Shown: positions 1 through 10,140 of the stretch, piece by piece
Layout of the letters: the number at the start of each line of letters is the position of its first letter
Numbering within the stretch: position 1 is the stretch's first letter
Origin: Phocoena phocoena
Lineage: Eukaryota; Chordata; Mammalia; Artiodactyla; Phocoenidae
DNA: 64,000 bases
Assembly: GCF_963924675.1 (NCBI RefSeq)
Contig: NC_089235.1
Span: 60,260,220-60,324,219, forward strand
Direction: 5' to 3'
Notes under the pieces: generated by a model
Told to the model about the DNA's origin: nothing
The model's input: only the letters and a program-made list of their open reading frames with translations
Database searches by the model: none
Made by a program: the position numbers and the translations under genes

Positions 1-86
1 CATGGCCGCTGAGCCTGCGTGTCTGGAGCCTATGCTCCGCAGCGGGAGAGGCCACAGCAGTGACAGACCCGCGTACCGCAAAAAAA
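1..86 (+). mobile_element. CHR-type SINE, 3' half, cut by the window edge
   Basis: This is the second half of a tRNA-derived CHR SINE. It starts at the CATGGCCGCTGAGCCTGCG block and continues through the GGGAGAGGCCACAGCAGTGA block to an A-rich tail. The missing promoter half must lie left of the window. It is non-coding and depends on LINE machinery for movement (family knowledge). Identity is firm because ten other copies in the window share the same body. Confidence 0.9.
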
Positions 87-127
87 TTAATTAATTAATT
101 AATTAAAAAAATATATATATATATATA
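87..127. repeat. (TTAA)n then (AT)n microsatellite at a SINE tail
   Basis: Five TTAA-like units are followed by about ten AT units. They directly continue the SINE poly(A) tail. Simple repeats commonly grow from such tails, so this is best seen as part of that insertion. Confidence 0.85.
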
Positions 128-889
128 CTCATGGATTATTTGGAGAAATACAGAATGGTAATGATCATGGATTAACTTTAGTGATTCAGAACAGTATGGG
201 AACTACACAAGTACCAGCAAAGACAGAGAGCCTCCTAAAAGCTGGAATATTATGACTAGTATCTCATCATCTTCAGATCCTGACCACTTTTTCTTTTATG
301 TGCATATTTATTTAGCAAATATTGAGTATAAAATGTGCCCCCCAAATCTTCATAGACCTAGAAGTTATGACAGTGGAAAAAACGTGGTCTTTCCTCCAAA
401 GAGCTCAAAGACTATTGGGGGATACTGAGTCATAAAGAGATAATAACTGTCTAGTAATATAAGGGATATAAATAATGTAAATACAAGGTACAATGGGAAA
501 TCACCATATTAATAGTTCAAAGGAGGAAATTCTTAGGATCCTCTCCACAGGTGCTAATAGGGCATGTGATAACATTCAGCCTCCTGGCCTCAAGGGGAGA
601 AACTTTACTTCTTTTCCTCTAGAAGAGGAGCTTCTGTTTCTTTCCAATAAGGGGGGTATATGAAAATGAGCACTTAGCCCCCTTATTCCACCAACTACTG
701 CTTTATTCTACTCCCCCAAAAAAGAGGGAGTAGCCAGGCTAGTTAATCAGTTGCCATTCATTAAGCCCCTTCAAAGAGGCCCCTTGCTCCCTTAGGCATT
801 TGGGCTCTCAGGCAGAAAGGGTCTTTCTTCTCTGCTTCTTGTCTCAGTGTGGGAAAGGCCTCCCCACCATATAGGATCACTCTTTCCCA
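128..889. other. No gene; possible L2 trace
   Basis: No ORF of note. Positions about 370-520 resemble an antisense L2 3' region: a GAGCTCAAAGACTATTGGGGG block is followed by AT-rich sequence in the expected order. The rest is unassigned. Confidence 0.4.
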
Positions 890-970
890 CTCTCCTTATG
901 TCCTCTCCCTCCCTTCTCTATCTCCATCTCCACCTACATCTCCATCTTCCTCTCCATCTCCACCCCATCT
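890..970. repeat. CT-rich low-complexity tract with CTCCAT-like units
   Basis: A pyrimidine-rich stretch holds imperfect repeats of CTCCATCTCCAC type. The small ORF on the opposite strand nearby is a by-product of this composition. Confidence 0.75.
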
Positions 971-1304
971 TGTGCCAGTTGCCAGGTGTGTGAATCAGGC
1001 CCAAGGTTCTAGGTAGGCAAGCTTCTCTAACAGGGTTACTAGGAGCTCTGAATCACAGGAGATGACTGACTCTTGCTTAGCTTCATTAAGTAGACACTCT
1101 GGTCCTATTTGTCTGGTGATCCTTGCATCTCTTCTCTGCAGTTTAATACACAGAATAGAGGAAGGAAACGTCTTTCCCTCTCCATCTCTAACCACTCACA
1201 CAGGCTCACCAGGCCAGTCCTCTTTCCTGAGTCTTTCTGGACACCTTAATTATCCTGTCACCTCTAATCATTCTGGAATTTAACTACTGTCAACATAACT
1301 CACC
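971..1304. other. Unassigned intergenic sequence
   Basis: Two short overlapping ORFs (66 and 73 codons) face each other here. Neither shows a recognisable motif. I see no repeat family. Confidence 0.5.
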
Positions 1305-2560
1305 CATTTATTCAACAGATACTTGAGTATTCACTTAGTATCTAGCTCTGTAAAATGTTCTAGCAATTCAGCAGGGAGCAAAACAGATATGGTCTCCGTC
1401 CTTGTAAACTCATAGCCTAGTCTGGGCAATTGTTAGTAAATAAATAATCATATGGAAAATGTATCACTTTTGATACATTCTGTGAAAGAAAATTTGAGTG
1501 AGCACGACATCATAAGCAGGACAATTTTAACCCGTTCAGTGGAATGAGGGAAGGCTTCCTCTGGAAAAATTGCGTTTAGAGTGAGATATGAATTATCCAG
1601 ATTGAGAGTAGGGAAAAAGTCCTTGAGTCAGAACAGAATTTAAGTAAGAGAGAAACAGGAGTTGAGGCTGGAGATTTATATCATAGGGCCTTCTAGATCT
1701 TTAGAACTTGATCCTAAAAGCAACGGAAAATCATTGAAGAATTTGAAGCAGGAAAGGGATGCAATAAGTTCTATGTTTATAAAGTTCACCTTGGCTGCCG
1801 TGTAATGAGTGGATTGCAGAAAGGCTGCTGAGAGTCTAGTTGTGGGGCCACTACTTGCCCTATTGTGGGAGCAATGGAGATGGAGAAAAGTAGACGTCTT
1901 CAAGATACATTTGTAGGTAGAATCTACAGCCCTAAATAATTGAAGAGATGCAGAGAATGAGGAAAAGGAAACTGACAAAGATGATTTGCAAATTTCTGGC
2001 TTGAGCAATTGCGTGGATGGATGTGTGCCTTTTAGAAATGGGAAACTCTGCAGAAAGAGCACACTCAGGACCTTAGAGGAGGATCAGGTGCCTTCTTCTA
2101 GAAGAGTTGAGTTTGTTTGTTTTTTTGTTTGTTTTGCGGTACTCGGGCCTCTCACTGCTACGGCCTCTCCCGTTGCGGATCACAGGCTCCGGACGCGCAG
2201 GCTCAGCAGCCATGGCTCACGGGCCCAGCCACTCCGCGGCATGTGGGATCTTCCCAGACCGGGGTACGAACCTGTGTCCCCTGCGTCGGCAGGCGGACTC
2301 TCAACCACTGCGCCACCAGGGAAGCCCCTGACAAGTTGAGTTTTAGGAGCCAGGTACGGGAGCTGGCAGCAGTCAGGTGGATATCTGAGAAAAAGATGAC
2401 TGAGATGAAGATATAAATTTGGAATTTATCAACGTTTAGGTGGTATTTAAAGACCTGTGAGTGAGGAGATCCCCTAGGGAGAGTGAAAATGGAGAAGAGA
2501 AGAGATTGAAGGGGAGAGATCCGGTTACAACCAGAATTAACTACTGTTAACTGTCACTGG
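1305..2560 (-). mobile_element. L2 LINE relic, antisense, interrupted by a SINE
   Basis: The segment opens with a TTTATTCAACAGATACTTGAG block, the reverse of an L2 3' end. It follows the antisense L2 order for over 1 kb: a block like 'stock of total tissue expenses' AAAACAGATATGGTCTCCGTCC, a GAAGGCTTCCTCTGG block, an AAGTTCACCTTGGCTGCCGTGTAATGAGTGG block, and a TGGCTTGAGCAATTGCGTGG block. The SINE at 2115-2333 splits it and similar sequence resumes afterwards. All reading frames are broken, so it is an old dead copy. The far end is vague. Confidence 0.7.
2115..2333 (-). mobile_element. CHR-type SINE inserted in L2
   Basis: A complete antisense CHR SINE runs from a T-rich tail copy (GTTTGTTTG) through TGCGGTACTCGGGCC to CACCAGGGAAGCCCC. 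A 10-bp direct repeat, AGTTGAGTTT, flanks it at 2105-2114 and 2334-2343; this is the target-site duplication. It lies inside an older L2. Three ORFs of 74-117 codons across it are frames through the SINE and are not genes. Confidence 0.93.
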
Positions 2561-3578
2561 GAGAGCTTGGCTTTGAGTCCTCAAAGAATGATGGGCAGAT
2601 TTTCTTTCAGTTAAAATGATGGGATCAGTATGTGGGAGAAGGGAGGATGCCTATGACTTTTCCAGGCCACCTCAGCAGTTGCCATCTCCTCTCTCTCCTG
2701 AATCCAAAATTCATCCACAAAAGCACAGCACACTGGGACATAAGAAGACTTGTTAAGTGAGAGTAGAGAAATACCCTCTTGGATGTGTGTTCTTTACTTC
2801 TGGGTATTAGGTTTTTCTCTCCATGAGTGCCATCTGCAAATCCGTAGTGTTAATGTTCTCACTAGCCCTTTAACCAAGTGAAATCTTCATGTGAGAAGCC
2901 AGAGTAGCGATCAAATCCTATCAGTCAGAAGCTTTATGGAAATTCAGTAAGTTCATCACAAAAGGAAGAGCCAAATTCCAAACAGCACACGCATCCCTAG
3001 GTTGGTTATTTAGGCAGCAACGGGTGTCTTCATTTCAAAGACCTCTGAGTCTAGGACCTTTTCAGAAACTTTTCAGAAATCTAACCAAGGGTTACTTAAA
3101 ACCTCACATCAAGAGCTAGTAGGTCTTTGTCATTCAGCTTGTTTCAAGTATGCCAACTTTAATATGTACTTATTCCTGTTCTCTCTTTTTTTTTTTTCTA
3201 TGACTCATAAATGATGCTCAACTCACCACAGGTCAAGCAGAAGGAAAAGAGGTCTCAGTGTGAGAAGAAATACGTGACAGCTGGTGAAGTAGGGCTCCAG
3301 CCAGGGGAAAAAATAGAATAAGACCAATTTCAACTTTTCCCACAGTGCTTTGAAAACATTGCCTCATAAGCCAAATTTGGGTGTAATCCTGGAAAGCGCT
3401 TCATGGTACAGAATTATTATGTGCCTAAAAATCAACTCACTCAAGGTTATAGTATCACCTCCATTTCCCATTTACTCTTTCCTTTTATTTTTAAAGGCCC
3501 AAAGGAACCAGAGTTGGTAGAAAAATACACCCAGCTTTTTGCTGTCCATGGGGACTAATTCTAAGGCATATCCTATAC
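2561..3578. other. Unassigned intergenic sequence
   Basis: There is no ORF above 60 codons and no repeat family that I can name. A short T-run lies near 3186-3198. Confidence 0.5.
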
Positions 3579-3761
3579 CAGTGGTTCCAAAAATTTAGTA
3601 TATATAAAAATCACCTGGAGCATTTGTTAAACTAGTTTAATGGACTCCATTCCCCAGAGATTCTAATATGGTAGGTCAGAGGGGAGCCTGTGAACTTGCA
3701 TTTCTAACCTGTCCGCAGCTGATGCCAACGTTGCTGCTCCTAGGACATTTTGAGAACCACC
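3579..3761 (+). mobile_element. MER5A-like hAT MITE
   Basis: The left end CAGTGGTTCC and the right end GAGAACCACC form the terminal inverted repeat typical of MER5. Internal blocks match the MER5A order: AAAATCACCTGGAGCATTTG, then CATTTCTAACCTGTCC, then GATGCCAACGTTGCTGCTCC. It is non-autonomous and non-coding. The flanking octamers are only weakly alike, which fits an ancient insertion. Confidence 0.8.
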
Positions 3762-4079
3762 TTCTACCCAGTCTCCCAGAGGTACCCAGTGAGTTGAACC
3801 CCAGATGCTCACAATGGTAACCTGCTCAAGAGTGCACTGTTTCTTGACATCTTTCCCTTCCCTGTTAGGTGTTCCCATTCCTCTACCAGTGTTTTCAGGC
3901 ATCGTCTCCCTAATAAAATACTTGCAACCCAGACCAAGACAGAGGCAGAGGCAGAGGCAGAGGGCAAATAAGCAGGAAAAATAATAATCAGAAACGTCTG
4001 AGCAGGATGGCTACCTCTCTTGCTGACTCAGGGGTCCTAAAACAGTGCAGAGGTGCATTGCCTTTGTGCCCCTAACTCC
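3762..4079. other. Unassigned; short AGGCAG repeat inside
   Basis: A four-unit AGGCAG-like run lies at about 3940-3962. Nothing else is recognised. Confidence 0.5.
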
Positions 4080-4620
4080 AGATTTAAAGTCTCAGAATAA
4101 AGTACCAGATGGATTCAGCATTGGGCACGTGCCTGTTTGGGCAAATGCCCAAGGCTAAGATCTTGAAATAATCTTGGGTTCCTCACTCTCCATTTACCTT
4201 CCTCATCCAATTAACTGTTAACATCTCGCCACACTAACCTCCTCGTTTCAAAGATGTCTCCTCGTCCGTATTATCTACGTCCACGTCAGGCCCTCATCCA
4301 TTTTCATCTTAACAGGCAAGGGTCAAGTGACTGCTCCTCTTATCCTTAGTCGGCTTCCTCTTCTTTGCGTTCTTCATATTGGTGCTACCGTGAGCTTTAC
4401 AGAATGAAAATGTGACCATTCCCTTAAACCCTCTAAATGGTTCCTCAGGTTAAAGGCCAATATGCAAGAAGGCTTTCTATGATCAAGTCCCTGGTTACTT
4501 CTCCAGCCTAATTTCTTCTTTCTTCAAAGCATACACTCTGTGCTTAAGCCGTATCTATTTACTTTCATTCCCCTAAATAGATGTTCTCTTTCACACTTAT
4601 GCTTCTGCCCATGTTCCTGC
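4080..4620 (+). mobile_element. L2 LINE relic, sense
   Basis: Blocks in L2 order can be followed, including CCCTTAAACCCTCTAAATGG ('lead-in' to the L2 C-terminal coding area), TTCTATGATCAAGTCCCTGG and CACTTATGCTTCTGCCCATG. Frames are broken throughout. Its downstream end abuts an L2 fragment in the opposite orientation. Confidence 0.6.
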
Positions 4621-4985
4621 AATTCATTTATTCTACTGATATTTATTAAACTCCAGCCCTATGCCAGGCACTGTTCTAGAATCTAGATGGTAGTCATGAA
4701 GCTGTGAACAGACTTAAGAAAAACTCTGTTCTCCTGGAGCCTACTTTCTAGCAGACAGTAAACATAATCAATAAGCAAATTGTCAGATGGTGCCGGGTGC
4801 CAAGGAGAAAAAGAAAGAAAGGAGATAGGGTGTGAAAGAAGAGAAGTTCAATTTTACACGGGATATGGGTGGAAGGACTTAATGAGAGAGAAGCAAAATT
4901 TGAGCGAAATCTCACTGGAGGAAGGCAGTGAGTCTCTCAGAGATTTGGGGATGGTTGTTCCAGCAGAGGGAACAGCAAGGCTGGA
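4621..4985 (-). mobile_element. L2 LINE relic, antisense
   Basis: It begins at the reversed 3' end (ATTCATTTATTCTACTGATA, then CCTATGCCAGGCACTGTTCT). It continues through CTGTTCTCCTGGAGCC, GTCAGATGGTGCCGGGTGCC and GGTTGTTCCAGCAGAGGGAAC. The 122-codon ORF at 4780-5148 runs over this relic and is not a gene. Confidence 0.72.
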
Positions 4986-5159
4986 AAGCCCTCCTTGTGT
5001 CGCTCACTCTGCCCAGCTTCTAAGTTTTCATCCTTCAGGACTCCTATCGGGGTCTCTCCCATTACGGAGAGCCTTGGCTGATTCCAACTGTCCATCCTCC
5101 ATTAAGGATCCCATCTCAATGCTCTCAGAGCTTCCAAGCATATTATGACAGCGTTTAAA
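4986..5159 (+). mobile_element. Probable L2 fragment, sense
   Basis: A stretch resembling the L2 'CAGCTTCTAAGTTTTCATCC' to 'GACTCC' area follows the antisense L2. The similarity is loose and orientation is judged by block order only. Confidence 0.4.
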
Positions 5160-5335
5160 CATCGGTGATAATAAATTTCAGTTAACGTGTGTAAAGTGCT
5201 AACTGTATGCACTCTGCTGATATCTTACTTGGATGCTTTCCTTTCAATTGTCATCAACCCCGTAAGAAAACACGTATTGACATTACCTCATTTTACAAAG
5301 GGAAAAAAATGACACAGAGAGATTAATTAACTTCT
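5160..5335 (-). mobile_element. MIR relic
   Basis: Antisense MIR blocks are seen in order: GTGCTAACTGTATGCACTCTG, then ATTGTCATCAACCCCGTAAG, then CATTTTACAAAGGG and CACAGAGAGATTAA. The tRNA-derived head is not clear. Confidence 0.65.
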
Positions 5336-6054
5336 TTCGGACCACCATGAATTCTAATATTTGCTCCCAGAGCCCTTGTATAATGGAGACTATGTGTCCT
5401 TCATATTTGCATGCCCCATAATGGGTCGGCTCTAAAAAGGGGCCTCCATCTCGATGCTTTGAATCGACCTTAGCACTTTGTTTAATAAAATGGAACTGCT
5501 CTCTGTATCTTACCAAGCCATGCAGAAATGGCCAGGTGAATTGGGGCACTTCTGGTGAGTACGTCTTCTGACGGTCTCACTTAGAAGAGAAATTCATTTG
5601 GTGAGACTCTGGGGTCACCTCACAAAGAAAGGCTAGGAGATTTCAGAGAGGTTCATGTGGAACGCAACGCAAAGCGGGGTTTGGCTGCCAACTGGGACAG
5701 ACCTACTCCATGTATGAAGATTCCACAGACGAAGGAAACCAAAGGTGGTTCCAGTTATGAGTTCCAAATGGCAAGTCATTTGGACAGATGTTCTGAATGG
5801 CAGGTGTTAATATCTTATCAAGCTGTTTCTCATACTCCACATTGCTCTCCAGGTGATTAGCAGTTCTCCAGGTGAATAGCTTCAAGGAGCTATTTATATA
5901 ATAATAATCAACAATTCTCCCAAGCAAACCCCCCGTAGGCAGCATGTGTATAGTATTTCTAAAGTTCTGCTAACCACCCTTACCATTCTTCAGCTCCAGG
6001 ATTGTTCCAAATGTCTTTCTAGCTCAGCATTTCTTTTCCTTTTTTTTTTTTAGC
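5336..6054. other. Unassigned intergenic sequence
   Basis: Several ORFs of 67-88 codons overlap on both strands without motifs or a coherent start. A T-run at about 6042-6052 precedes MER20. Confidence 0.5.
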
Positions 6055-6258
6055 ATTTCTTAATTGAGGGTGATTTTGCTCCTTAGGGGACATTCGGCAA
6101 TGTCAAGAGACATTTTTGAGTTGTCACACCTGACGGAGGTGAAGAACCACTGATATATAGTGGGTAGAGGCCAGGGTTTCTGCTAAACATCTTACAATGC
6201 ACAGGACAGCCCCTTCATAACAAAGAAGTTATCCAGCCCAAATGTCAATAGTGCCATG
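6055..6258 (+). mobile_element. MER20-like hAT MITE
   Basis: The copy matches MER20 block by block: GGGGACATTCGGCAATGTC, GACATTTTTGAGTTGTCACA, AGTGGGTAGAGGCCAGGG, CATCTTACAATGCACAGGAC and AATGTCAATAGTGCC. It is non-coding. MER20 copies act as regulatory elements in some mammalian tissues (published for endometrium), but nothing here shows that this copy does. Confidence 0.85.
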
Positions 6259-6439
6259 ATCCTATCTTGTTGCCATGTACAAACCCTAGTGTTTATCTTT
6301 GATTCCCATCTAATATGTCAGGGAGCCAATGATACGTCAAGTACTGTCCTTGTGGTTTATTTTGGAGAATCCTTGTTGCATTAAAAAGAAATTCCCTGAT
6401 ATCATACTGGGATGAATCACTGGAGCAAAAACGCCCTCC

Positions 6440-6720
6440 AAGCCTGTCCATGAGAAGAACACTTAGTCCTCTTTAAAGCTCCAAAGTATCACTTCCAATA
6501 TGAAGACTTTCCTGACACCCTATCAGAAGAACTGACCACCCTTTCCTTTGCACACCAAATATAACATACATATTAGTTACGTGCCTCTGTCCTTTCCAGC
6601 CTCTCCATAAGCTCCTCATTGGAGCACAGTGACTCCATCAAATCTTGAATTTCCCAAGTCCCTAGTACAGCACCTGGCCCTTAGTTACTCAATATAAGTG
6701 CTTGAAATGAATGCAGTTTC
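6440..6720 (+). mobile_element. L2 LINE 3' end
   Basis: Sense L2 3' sequence with AAGACTTTCCTGACACCCTA, then CCTAGTACAGCACCTGGCCC and a CTCAATATAAGTGCTTGAAA end. It lacks a coding frame. Confidence 0.65.
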
Positions 6721-8224
6721 AGGGGAAATGCTTCCAGCAATTGTTTAACATTCAGCTACTCTAATTTTCACTGCGAATGTGACTTCTTCTCCAGTTTCCC
6801 AATAGGATAGAAGCCAAGCAAACCGCATGGTCCAGCCCTCTGCCCTCAGCCTCACAGCCCACCAACATTATTCAAGTTCAGGAGACATTACTCCAATGTC
6901 CTCAAAACAACATTATGATGTCCTGGTAATGATGGGAAAGGATGATAAAAATAGGCTGCTTAAAAATCAAGCACTTTGCCCAGAAGAAGGAGACGCAAAC
7001 AGCCTCTGGCACGTTCCTGTGAGTAACAGAAGTTTCTATTTTGAAGAAAGGCAGTCAAATAAGAAGCAACTTTATCACAATGCTGCTTCCCCAGATTTCT
7101 TGGCCAAGGCACACACCAGCCTGTATCAGGCTCTTGGCGTTCCATGACAGATCTGGCTGCAGTGATGATGCAGAGCTGCCATGTGAGGAATGAAGGTTTT
7201 CACAGGAACTTGCCCCATTAAAAAAAAAAAAATGCAGTCCAGTAAAAGCCCCAGCTCTGTCAATCATGTGTGCAGCACTTAACTTCTCTCCCTGGCAAAT
7301 AACAAGGTAAGTGATGAGCCTCGCCAAAGGCATAGCTTTCCAGCGATTCTGTCTTTCTGCTCTCAAGTAGCGAAGGATGTACATTTCCTCTCTTGGCTCG
7401 GATGTTCAAGTCTCCCAAAAATTTCATGAACACAGAGGAGAAACAGGGTCCTCATCTTTTTTCCTCCTCCTTAAACTTTCTTTGGCTTTGAGTCCTCTGT
7501 AGGTTCTGAATGAACTTCGTGTTAAGGAATTTTTAAATAACTGTCATTACATCATTTTGACTTCCACATGTTGGGATTCCTTAGTGTTTATGTTTTCATT
7601 AAGTTAGGGTTCTTATCACCGTCTGCTCTTGATGGGATCCGAGAAACAATGCTAACCGTTTAAGAATAAAACAGAGGACAGTTCATCTGAAGGAAACAGA
7701 AGGGATATGTGCTATTCGTAGCCTGAATTGAGTTGATTATCATTCTTGGGCAAAATGTTGGCTTCAAGTTTTCCTGAAGCTAAGCCAGAAGAAGGAACAG
7801 ATTGCAAGTGTGTGGAAGTCAGTGCTGAGGAATTCAAATATTGAGAAGCTGGGAAGCGCCCTTCAGCATCTCTTTCCTGAGAGAGCTTTACGGGCAGTGA
7901 AAGGACTCTACCGTCCAACCTGGGAGTGGGCAGGTCCACTGGCACTAAGCCTTGAAGAGTGACAGGATGAAGTCACCCCTGGGGTTTTCCTGATGATGAT
8001 GGGTGACGCCAAACACCTCCGAATGTCTGTCCAAATCACGTGATTGAGGGCTTGGAAGCCAAGAGAGGAGGACTAGAACCCCAAACTCAGGGCTTTGCAG
8101 CACGATGAGCAGTGTATTCTTTAGGTCCATTATGGTTGATTTCCAAAAGCAGTCCCATCACAGAATTTCTAAAATTCAGACAATTCCCTTAAATAGTCCC
8201 AGTTGCTATTACCAGTAGCTGCCA
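6721..8224. other. Unassigned intergenic sequence
   Basis: ORFs of 61-109 codons lie on both strands, the largest being 106 codons at 6827-7147 (+) and 109 codons at 7055-7384 (-). They overlap each other and carry no recognisable domain, signal peptide or repeat. I treat them as chance frames. An A-run lies at about 7219-7231. Confidence 0.5.
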
Positions 8225-8750
8225 CTTATGAAGCATGTCTCATAGGTCAGATGCTGTACTCAATTGATGATAATAAGAAGAGTAAGATAATGATCATAGA
8301 AATTATGGCATTTATTATTTTTTACATCTTTATTGGAGTATAATTGCTTTACAATGGTGTGTTAGTTTCTGCTTTATAACAAAGTGAATCAGTTATACAT
8401 ATGTTCCCATATCCCCTCCCTCTTGCGTCTCCCTCTCTCCCACCCTCCCTATCCCACCCCTCCATGCGGTCACAAAGCACCAAGCTGATCTCCCTGTGCT
8501 ATGCGGTTGCTTCCCACTAGCTGTCTACCTTACGTTTGGTAGTGTATATATGTCCATGCCTCTCCCTTGCTTTTATGACATTTATTAAGAGTTTACGGGC
8601 TCCAGGCACTGTTCCATGCTCTTTGTGTACTTTAATGCATTCAATCCTCTCAAGAACCCCATGGACTAGGTACTTTGATCCAATCTTACTGGTGAGGATG
8701 CTGAGGCATAGAGTTATTTAATGAGGTCACCATCACACGGATATTGACTA
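8225..8750 (-). mobile_element. MIR relic split by an L1 insertion
   Basis: The MIR parts are 8225-8317 and 8573-8750. The right part shows CCAGGCACTGTTCCATGCTC, TCAATCCTCTCAAGAACCCC and ACTGGTGAGGATGCTGAGGC in antisense MIR order. The left part carries the distal end. The L1 3' end at 8318-8572 lies between them, so the MIR is older. Confidence 0.7.
8318..8572 (-). mobile_element. Young 5'-truncated L1 3' end
   Basis: This is the reversed 3' terminus of a cetartiodactyl L1. A TTTTTTACATCTTTATTGGAG end (reverse of the terminal AATAAAGATG-polyA) is followed by CAATGGTGTGTTAGTTTCTG and the CT-rich block near 8415-8460. About 255 bases survive. A 15-bp duplication with one mismatch flanks it (8303-8317, TTATGGCATTTATTA; 8573-8587, TTATGACATTTATTA). 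It carries no ORF2 coding part. Confidence 0.9.
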
Positions 8751-8799
8751 GGAGAGGTCTGATAGGAACCAACAAGGCTTCTGTCCCCCTGACCACACT

Positions 8800-9165
8800 C
8801 TTTTGTATATAACAGATTTACTGAGATATAATTCATATACCATACAATTCACCATTCGGTGGTCAATAGTATATTCACAGAGTTCTATAACCATAATCAA
8901 TTTTAGAACATTTTCACCACTCCAAAAAGAAACCCCATACCCTTTAGCTGTCACCTCCCAATCTTCCCCATTGCCCTCAGCTCTAGGTAACCACTAATCT
9001 ACTTTCTGTCTCTATAGATTTGCCCCCTCTAGGCATTTGATATAAATGGATCATATAATAGGCGGTCTTTTATGACTGGCTTCTTTCTCTTAGGATCATG
9101 TTTTCAAGGTTCACCCATGTAGTAGCATGTATTATTACTTCATTTCATTTTTCAAATAGGTCCCA
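8800..9165 (-). mobile_element. L1M-type 3' region, antisense
   Basis: The blocks TTTACTGAGATATAATTCAT, TATTCACAGAGTTCTATAAC, AAAAAGAAACCCCATACCC and AGGTAACCACTAATCTAC are typical of an old mammalian L1 3' UTR read on the opposite strand. It is non-coding. Confidence 0.8.
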
Positions 9166-9194
9166 ATCTTAACCATTACACTGTGCTCCTCTCT

Positions 9195-9345
9195 GAGGCT
9201 GGTATTATTATTCTTATTTTCTATACAAGAAAACCAAGGCTTAGAGAAATGAAATAATTTGCCCAAAGGTCAGACGGACAGCCAAAGGCAGATCTGGTAT
9301 CTGCTGATCCCAAAACCCTGCTCTCAAAACCTTGCTACACTGCCT
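9195..9345 (-). mobile_element. MIR-like fragment
   Basis: Antisense MIR core blocks (GAAAACCAAGGCTTAGAGAAA, TTTGCCCAAAGGTCAGACGG, AAAACCCTGCTCTCAAAACC) occur in order. The fragment is partial. Confidence 0.6.
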
Positions 9346-9439
9346 CCAATGCATGTCTTTCCCTGGAGACGTTCCTACACAAGGGAAATGAGACTTCGGT
9401 GCCCTGGTAACTTTCTCCTTACTTCCACGAAAGGCAAAA

Positions 9440-9636
9440 AAGTAATGGTTGAAAAAAATGGACTTTAGAATTAAGCTCAGAACCAAGCTGTGTGACTTTA
9501 GACCAATTAACCTTTCTACATCCTGACTTCTGCATTTATAAAAGAAAAACAATGACATCTATTTCTTTGAGTTGGGAGACACTGCATGCAAGTAGCATTG
9601 CCCAGTCCCAGGCACATCGTAAGTGTTTGGGACCCA
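9440..9636 (+). mobile_element. MIR relic
   Basis: Sense MIR order is visible: CAAGCTGTGTGACTTTAGAC, then TTATAAAAGAAAAACAATGAC, then CCCAGGCACATCGTAAGTG. The ERV1-like LTR starts just after it. Confidence 0.65.
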
Positions 9637-9637
9637 C

Positions 9638-10140
9638 TGACTGAAACTGCCCACCCTGGCCAGGCAGGATAATAACCGCTCGCATGAGTTATCTCACAAC
9701 AGGAGGTCCCGATAAGGAACACAGAACTGACAAGCCACCACCAGCCAAAAGAAATCACGAGGGGCCAAAGGAAGGAGGAGACACCAGCCCATAATATGTC
9801 CTACCAACCTCCCAGAAACCCTTGTGCTGGAAAGCATCTTGACTGAGAAATGTGTGCACCACCAGGAAGGGCCTTGAATCAGACCAAATATGGGCACAAG
9901 CAAGATGACTGGCCAGAGACAACCTGGAAAGCTAACTCCATTACCATAAACCCTGAGACTGCAAGCCACGTGGCAGAGCAGTTCTTCTGGGTTTCCTTAT
10001 CCCACCGCTCTCCACCAGGGTGCCGCTTCCCATCGAAGTCTTTCGCTCTGTCAGCAAGTGTGTCTCCTCGGACAGTTCATTTCTGAGTGTTAGACAAGAG
10101 CCCACTCTTGGTTCCTGGGATGGGTCCCCCTCCGGTAACA
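9638..10140 (+). mobile_element. ERV1-like (gammaretroviral type) solo LTR
   Basis: About 503 bases start at TGACTGAAACTGCCCACC and end at GGTAACA. Content and order fit a gammaretroviral-type LTR: an AACTCCATTACCATAAACCC TATA-like area near 9936-9950, a CT-rich segment near 9995-10030, and a diverged polyadenylation site near 10030-10037 (ATCGAAG where AATAAAG is expected). A GTGTCTCCTCGG block and a final CT-rich end follow. No gag, pol or env sequence adjoins it, so it is a recombined solo LTR. I see no clear target duplication. Small ORFs across it are not genes. Confidence 0.7.

Noticed and set aside
4780..5148. 122-codon ORF
   Set aside because: It runs through antisense L2 and neighbouring L2 fragment.
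7055..7384. Opposed 106- and 109-codon ORFs as a small gene
   Set aside because: They overlap on opposite strands, have no motif, and no promoter or poly(A) context supports either.
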